Source: Armatimonadota bacterium (GTDB lineage Bacteria > Armatimonadota > Fimbriimonadia > Fimbriimonadales > Fimbriimonadaceae). Taken from it: DNA of 64,000 nt. Shown here in pieces: positions 60,446 to 64,000 of the stretch (positions within the stretch are counted from its first letter, which is position 1; each line of letters starts with the position of its first letter). The position numbers and the translations under genes were made by a program. The notes under the pieces are model-generated. The model searched no databases. It had not been told where the DNA came from and saw only the letters and a list, made by a program, of their open reading frames with translations. The stretch is taken from contig JAFLBD010000003.1 in the NCBI GenBank assembly GCA_017303935.1, forward strand, positions 434,001-498,000, given 5' to 3'.

Positions 60446-60949
60446 ATGAGTGAAATGGAAGGAGTATTTGTATCACCAGCAGGTTTTGTGCTGACGCCGG
60501 AAGGTTATCAGCGCTTGCAGGAGGAGCTGGAGCACCTAACGGTAGTTAAGCGCAGCGAGATTGCGGCTCGAATTCGCGAGAGCAAGGAACATGGCGAATT
60601 CAGCGAGGATAACAACGAACTCGATGAAGTCAAGTTTGAGCAAGCAATCGTCGAAAACAGAATTTCTGACCTAAAGATGATCTTTGCCGGCGCACAGGTA
60701 CTAGATCAATCCACCCTGACGAATGATGTGATCAACATCGGAAACTACGTCACCGTTCGCGATGGCGATCGGGGGAGCGAGTTCGAAGTCCGGTTGGTTT
60801 CGAGCATCGAAGCCGATCCCGATGCGGACTACATCAGCAACGAGTCTCCGATGGGAATGGCACTCTTTGGCGCATCAGTCGGCGAAAAGGTTTCGTTTGA
60901 CGCTCCGGTCGGCAAGATCACCTACGAAATCTTGAAGATTCGCAGTTAA
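60446..60949 (+). CDS. greA: transcription elongation factor GreA
   Basis: A 167-residue GreA: N-terminal coiled coil (LTPEGYQRLQEELEHLTVVKR to EDNNELDEVKFEQ) with the acidic EDNNE tip used to promote transcript cleavage, then a C-terminal FKBP-like domain (VRDGDRGSEFEVRLVSS to GKITYEILKIRS). It rescues stalled RNA polymerase. Normal length plus a short N-terminal extension. Confidence 0.93.
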   Translation: MSEMEGVFVSPAGFVLTPEGYQRLQEELEHLTVVKRSEIAARIRESKEHGEFSEDNNELDEVKFEQAIVENRISDLKMIFAGAQVLDQSTLTNDVINIGNYVTVRDGDRGSEFEVRLVSSIEADPDADYISNESPMGMALFGASVGEKVSFDAPVGKITYEILKIRS

Positions 60950-61043
60950 ATTCCTAGCGATTTTGGTTTGTTAAGCGGGTACACTCGGTACTTCCCCCGA
61001 GGTAACCAGCTTAATTGAACACGCCTCAGGGACGAAGAATTTG

Positions 61044-61337
61044 ATGAAGACTATGGGAAAGGACGAAGCTCCAACATCCGGCATGACTCCCGCAGGCGGC
61101 GCACCCAAGGGTAACCGTGGCGCTGTTCCTGTGCCGAATTTCAAGAAGCGCGGTGTTCGCGGATTTATTCAGGACGTCCGCGCCGAAGCGAAGAAGGTGC
61201 ATTGGCCCACGCGACAAGAAGCCATGCGTCTCACCGGCGTTGTCATCGCCGTTTGTATGATGGCAGTCACCATTCTCGGCGTACTTTCCTACGGGTTCGG
61301 ATACGTTCTCGAACTCCTCTTCAAGTCGCGAGGTTAA
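61044..61337 (+). CDS. secE: preprotein translocase subunit SecE
   Basis: A 97-residue SecE with a hydrophilic N-terminus, an amphipathic VRAEAKKVHWPTRQEAM surface helix and one C-terminal membrane helix (TGVVIAVCMMAVTILGVLSYGFGY). It clamps SecY. A start at 61053 (ATGGGAAAG) is also possible. A candidate -10 TACACT lies near 60980. It is 8 bases before nusG, the universal secE-nusG pair. Confidence 0.92.
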   Translation: MKTMGKDEAPTSGMTPAGGAPKGNRGAVPVPNFKKRGVRGFIQDVRAEAKKVHWPTRQEAMRLTGVVIAVCMMAVTILGVLSYGFGYVLELLFKSRG

Positions 61338-61345
61338 CCACAGAA

Positions 61346-61873
61346 ATGGCAAAAGCATGGTACGCGGTCCACACGATTTCTGGACACGAAAACAAAGTAC
61401 GCGAGGTGCTCACCCGCCGCGCCCAAGTCGAAGGTTTCTGGGATTACGACCTCTTTGAGATTCTGATTCCGACAGAGCGTGAACAGGCCACCCGGTCCGG
61501 CAAGCGCGTCGTGGTCGATAAGAAGGTCTTCCCTGGCTATATTCTCGTTCAGATGAACATGACCGACGACACCTACAAACTGGTCAAATCCACCAGCGGT
61601 GTCACAGGATTTGTTCAATCTGGCAACAAGCCAGTGCCGCTCGAAGATTACGAAGTTCGCCGAATCATGAGCAACCTCGAGGCCAGCAAGGAAACTCCAA
61701 AGGTGGCCTATGTCAAGGCAGACATCATTCGAGTCATCGAAGGGCCGTTTAGCGATTACACCGGCAAGATTGAAGAAGTCAACCTCGAGCGCGAGAAGCT
61801 CAAGGTGCTTATCAACATCTTTGGCCGAGAAACTCCGGTTGAACTCGATTTCGCTCAGGTAGAAAAGGCGTAA
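61346..61873 (+). CDS. nusG: transcription termination/antitermination factor NusG
   Basis: A 175-residue NusG: NGN domain (WYAVHTISGHENKVREVL, VVDKKVFPGYILVQM, GVTGFVQSGNKPVPL) and KOW domain (VRVIEGPFSDYTGKIEEVN). It tunes RNA polymerase pausing and links to Rho or ribosomes. ATG 61346 is chosen from the family start; the frame is longer only because it continues into secE. A terminator follows directly, so the rplK-rplA genes usual in this position are absent. Confidence 0.95.
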   Translation: MAKAWYAVHTISGHENKVREVLTRRAQVEGFWDYDLFEILIPTEREQATRSGKRVVVDKKVFPGYILVQMNMTDDTYKLVKSTSGVTGFVQSGNKPVPLEDYEVRRIMSNLEASKETPKVAYVKADIIRVIEGPFSDYTGKIEEVNLEREKLKVLINIFGRETPVELDFAQVEKA

Positions 61874-61894
61874 GCCGTTAGAATTCAAACCAGC

Positions 61895-61932
61895 GGCGCA
61901 CGGGATGTTAGGTTCCGTGCGCCAATTATTTT
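61895..61932 (+). terminator. intrinsic terminator after nusG
   Basis: GGCGCACGG (61895-61903) pairs with CCGTGCGCC (61915-61923), followed by AATTATTTTC. It separates secE-nusG from recJ. Confidence 0.85.
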
Positions 61933-61949
61933 CTTAGTCTCACTGTCCC

Positions 61950-63668
61950 ATGGTCATTTCGCCCCGCCCCGACTGCCGCTGGATCGTCAAACAGCACGAT
62001 CCTGAACTGGCGACCAGAATCGGCAATGAACATGGGTTGCCACCATTGGTCTCTCGGCTGCTGGTGAATCGAGGGATCGTCGACTCCGGCGCGATCGAAG
62101 CTTTTCTCAATCCGAGCCTCGACAATCTTCACGATCCAAAGCTGCTGCCAGATTACGACGAAGCGGTCAAGCAGATTCTCTCCGCTCGAGAGCTCGGACA
62201 CAAGATTTTTATCCACGGCGACTACGACGTGGACGGCGTTACCAGCACCGCGCTATTCAGCAGATTCCTTTCCAAGATCGGCTGCGACATCATCTCGCAC
62301 GTTCCTCACCGGATGAAGGAAGGGTATGGCATTCACATTTCTGTGGTTGACCGCGCCCACGAGCAAGGCGCAAAGCTCTTCTTGACTTGCGACTGCGGCG
62401 CGAGTGCGATCGAGCAGATCATCCGCGCTAAAGAGCTTGGCATGAATGTAGTCGTCACCGACCACCACTTGCTCAAAGAGAATCTTCCGCCAGCCGATGC
62501 GATCGTCAATCCGCACCGATCGGACTCGATTTATCCGTATCCAAATCTGAGCGGCGTCGGAGTTGTATTCAAGCTCTGCGCGGGAATCACCGCCGAACTT
62601 GGCCACTCGCTGGATCATTACTACCGCGCCTACCTGGACCTGGCTACGCTAGGCACAGTCGCGGACATCATGCCTTTGACAGGCGAAAACCGGATCATTG
62701 TCGCCAACGGGCTCGAACGGGTCCAACTCAGCCAAAAGCCGGGACTGCGAGCGCTCATTTCAAAGATCAACCTCAAGGGCAAGCTCACGACTCGTAATAT
62801 CGGATTCAACCTCGGCCCAAGATTGAACGCAGCAGGAAGAATCGATGATGCCGCACTCTCGCTCAAGTTAATGCTGGCGACGGAGGATGACGTCGCGATG
62901 GAGATTGCTGACCAGCTCGAAGCCTTGAACAACGAACGTCGCTCCGAACAAGAACGAGTCGTCGCCGAAGCAATGGAGATGGTCGGGGCCAGTGAAGATT
63001 TTGACCTTCCGCTCGTCATTTTGGCCAAAGAAGGATGGCACGAAGGGCTGGTCGGTTTGATGGCAGGAAATTTGGTCAAAGAGTACTACCGCCCGGCTTT
63101 CGTCGCCCGGATCATGGACGGAGAGGCGAAAGGGTCCGCTCGGTCGATCCCTGGCTTCCATCTTGCCGATGCGCTAAACCGCGTTGGGCACCTGCTCAAC
63201 TCGCACGGCGGTCATGAACTCGCAGCCGGCTTCTCGATGGATATCGAGAACTTTGATGAATTCAAGCGATTGCTACTGGAGGATGCAGCCAAAGTGCTTT
63301 CACCAGAACTTCTTGTCCGGACGCTGACCATCGACGCAGAAACGACCATCCGCGAAACGAATCTGGATTCCCTTGCCCAACTCGCAAGATTGGAGCCGTA
63401 TGGACAAGCAAATCCCGAGCCGCTCTTCCTCGCAAGAGGCGTCAAGCTCTCGCACACGATGCCAATGAAAGACCCTAGCCACGTCCGCGCGGTGTTTAGC
63501 GACGGGCGCAAGAACATCGTGACGGGTGTCGGATTCGGGATCGCGCCGCTATTCGAGGGAATCAGTCCGGGAGATACCGTCTCGGTGGTGTTCACCACCG
63601 AAATCGACACTTACGGCGGGAAAGAATCCGCCAAGTGGATGATTAAAGACGTGATGAAGGAATCTTAA
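61950..63668 (+). CDS. recJ: single-stranded-DNA exonuclease RecJ
   Basis: A 572-residue 5'-3' exonuclease used in recombination and mismatch repair. DHH motifs are present: DYDVDGVTS, LTCDCGASA, TDHH and VNPHRSDS, with the GLGPRLNAAGRIDD-like block and the DHHA1 motif SRSIPGF-type (ARSIPGFHLAD, HGGHELAAGF). A short C-terminal OB-like domain follows. It starts 18 bases after the nusG terminator. The stop overlaps the protease gene on the other strand by 4 bases. Confidence 0.94.
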   Translation: MVISPRPDCRWIVKQHDPELATRIGNEHGLPPLVSRLLVNRGIVDSGAIEAFLNPSLDNLHDPKLLPDYDEAVKQILSARELGHKIFIHGDYDVDGVTSTALFSRFLSKIGCDIISHVPHRMKEGYGIHISVVDRAHEQGAKLFLTCDCGASAIEQIIRAKELGMNVVVTDHHLLKENLPPADAIVNPHRSDSIYPYPNLSGVGVVFKLCAGITAELGHSLDHYYRAYLDLATLGTVADIMPLTGENRIIVANGLERVQLSQKPGLRALISKINLKGKLTTRNIGFNLGPRLNAAGRIDDAALSLKLMLATEDDVAMEIADQLEALNNERRSEQERVVAEAMEMVGASEDFDLPLVILAKEGWHEGLVGLMAGNLVKEYYRPAFVARIMDGEAKGSARSIPGFHLADALNRVGHLLNSHGGHELAAGFSMDIENFDEFKRLLLEDAAKVLSPELLVRTLTIDAETTIRETNLDSLAQLARLEPYGQANPEPLFLARGVKLSHTMPMKDPSHVRAVFSDGRKNIVTGVGFGIAPLFEGISPGDTVSVVFTTEIDTYGGKESAKWMIKDVMKES

Positions 63669-64000
63669 GGCTCGAGGGTGATCGAGCCGGACTGAGTGGA
63701 TTTTCGCGATGTTGATTCGATCTTGAGATCGCGAACGTAAACCTCTTCCCCGCGCTTAAACCGAACTGCCATTGTTTCTTCGACTTCGGCTTCAAACAGC
63801 ATCACGGCAAGAGAGATTGAATCGGGCGATTGAAGTTCGCCGAATCGGGTGATGATGTCTCCAGGGCGCAGCCCTATCTTGCCTGCAGGCGATCCCTTGG
63901 AAACGCTGGTGACCACCACTCCGCCGCTCGCGTTCTTATACAGAATTCCTACGAATGGGTGATCGACTTCATGGTCTTCTGAAAGAAATCCCTCGACGAC
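63665..64000 (-). CDS. HtrA/DegP-like serine protease, C-terminal PDZ end
   Basis: The frame is open to the window edge, so only the last 111 residues are here. It contains a PDZ domain with the FVGILYK opening and the GVVVTSVSKGSPAGKIGLRPGDI carboxylate loop, then a beta-rich tail. This matches the end of trypsin-like S1C proteases. The catalytic domain would lie beyond the window, so the protease call is inference from the PDZ type. Confidence 0.65.
   Translation of the reverse strand, partial: VVEGFLSEDHEVDHPFVGILYKNASGGVVVTSVSKGSPAGKIGLRPGDIITRFGELQSPDSISLAVMLFEAEVEETMAVRFKRGEEVYVRDLKIESTSRKSTQSGSITLEP

Noticed and set aside
60950-61043. Search for tRNA-Trp and rpmG before secE
   Set aside because: The usual neighbours are not in this gap; no cloverleaf and no 50-codon ribosomal protein frame fit.

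Overview
The window looks like chromosome of a free-living, moderately GC-rich (roughly half G+C) Gram-negative-type bacterium. The mix of PEP-CTERM surface proteins, secreted proteins with dockerin-like calcium repeats, a type IV pilin-like cluster, periplasmic nitrite ammonification (NrfHA) with system II cytochrome c maturation, alpha-2-macroglobulin, FliL, PilT, GreA, SecE, NusG and RecJ best fits Armatimonadota, probably class Fimbriimonadia. That placement is inference from gene content; there is no rRNA here.

Layout. 1-5.7 kb: surface and secreted proteins (three PEP-CTERM proteins, an FnIII-like protein, a secreted LAS-type metallopeptidase with dockerin-like repeats). 5.8-11.1 kb: small stress and housekeeping genes (DinB, AlkD-like, VOC, DUF4256, VOC-DUF1905-YjbR) and a PadR regulator divergent from a PDZ-hydrolase. 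11.3-11.5 kb: tRNA-Asp and tRNA-Phe. 11.6-15.8 kb: a respiratory block, nrfHA followed by resB-ccsA, each preceded by the same FNR/Dnr-like palindrome. 16-31 kb: mixed metabolism and regulation (fliL, gcvT, an HTH regulator under a palindromic operator, zinc-ribbon/TPR pair, PilZ, FAH, ornithine cyclodeaminase-like, rph, AXE1 esterase, manC). 30-36.7 kb: operon of a polytopic membrane protein, alpha-2-macroglobulin and VanW. 36.8-42.6 kb: two tandem beta-helix proteins and a large dockerin-tailed secreted protein. 42.7-48.9 kb: a polyferredoxin-TPR fusion divergent from four overlapping pseudopilin genes, one carrying a PA14 domain. 48.9-53.1 kb: pruA, a membrane protein and an M61 peptidase. 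53.2-57.4 kb: a compact amide-ligase operon (ATP-grasp, GCS2-type ligase, class I glutamine amidotransferase, second ATP-grasp-like protein). 57.4-64 kb: metX, pilT, greA, secE-nusG, recJ and the end of an HtrA-like protease.

Two points run through the window. First, many start codons sit only 5-8 bases after a good -10 hexamer (for example TATAAT-N6-ATG at 1626, 3934 and 4102), which implies widespread leaderless mRNAs; at resB the FNR-like box, -10 and ATG are spaced so that the predicted transcription start is the ATG itself. Second, the 53.2-57.4 kb amidoligase operon is the best candidate for an undescribed pathway: it has all the parts for making an ATP-dependent, amidated peptide-like metabolite, but no recognisable known product. 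Most gene boundaries were adjusted from the longest frame using signal peptides, Shine-Dalgarno sequences, overlaps or promoter spacing, as stated per entry.
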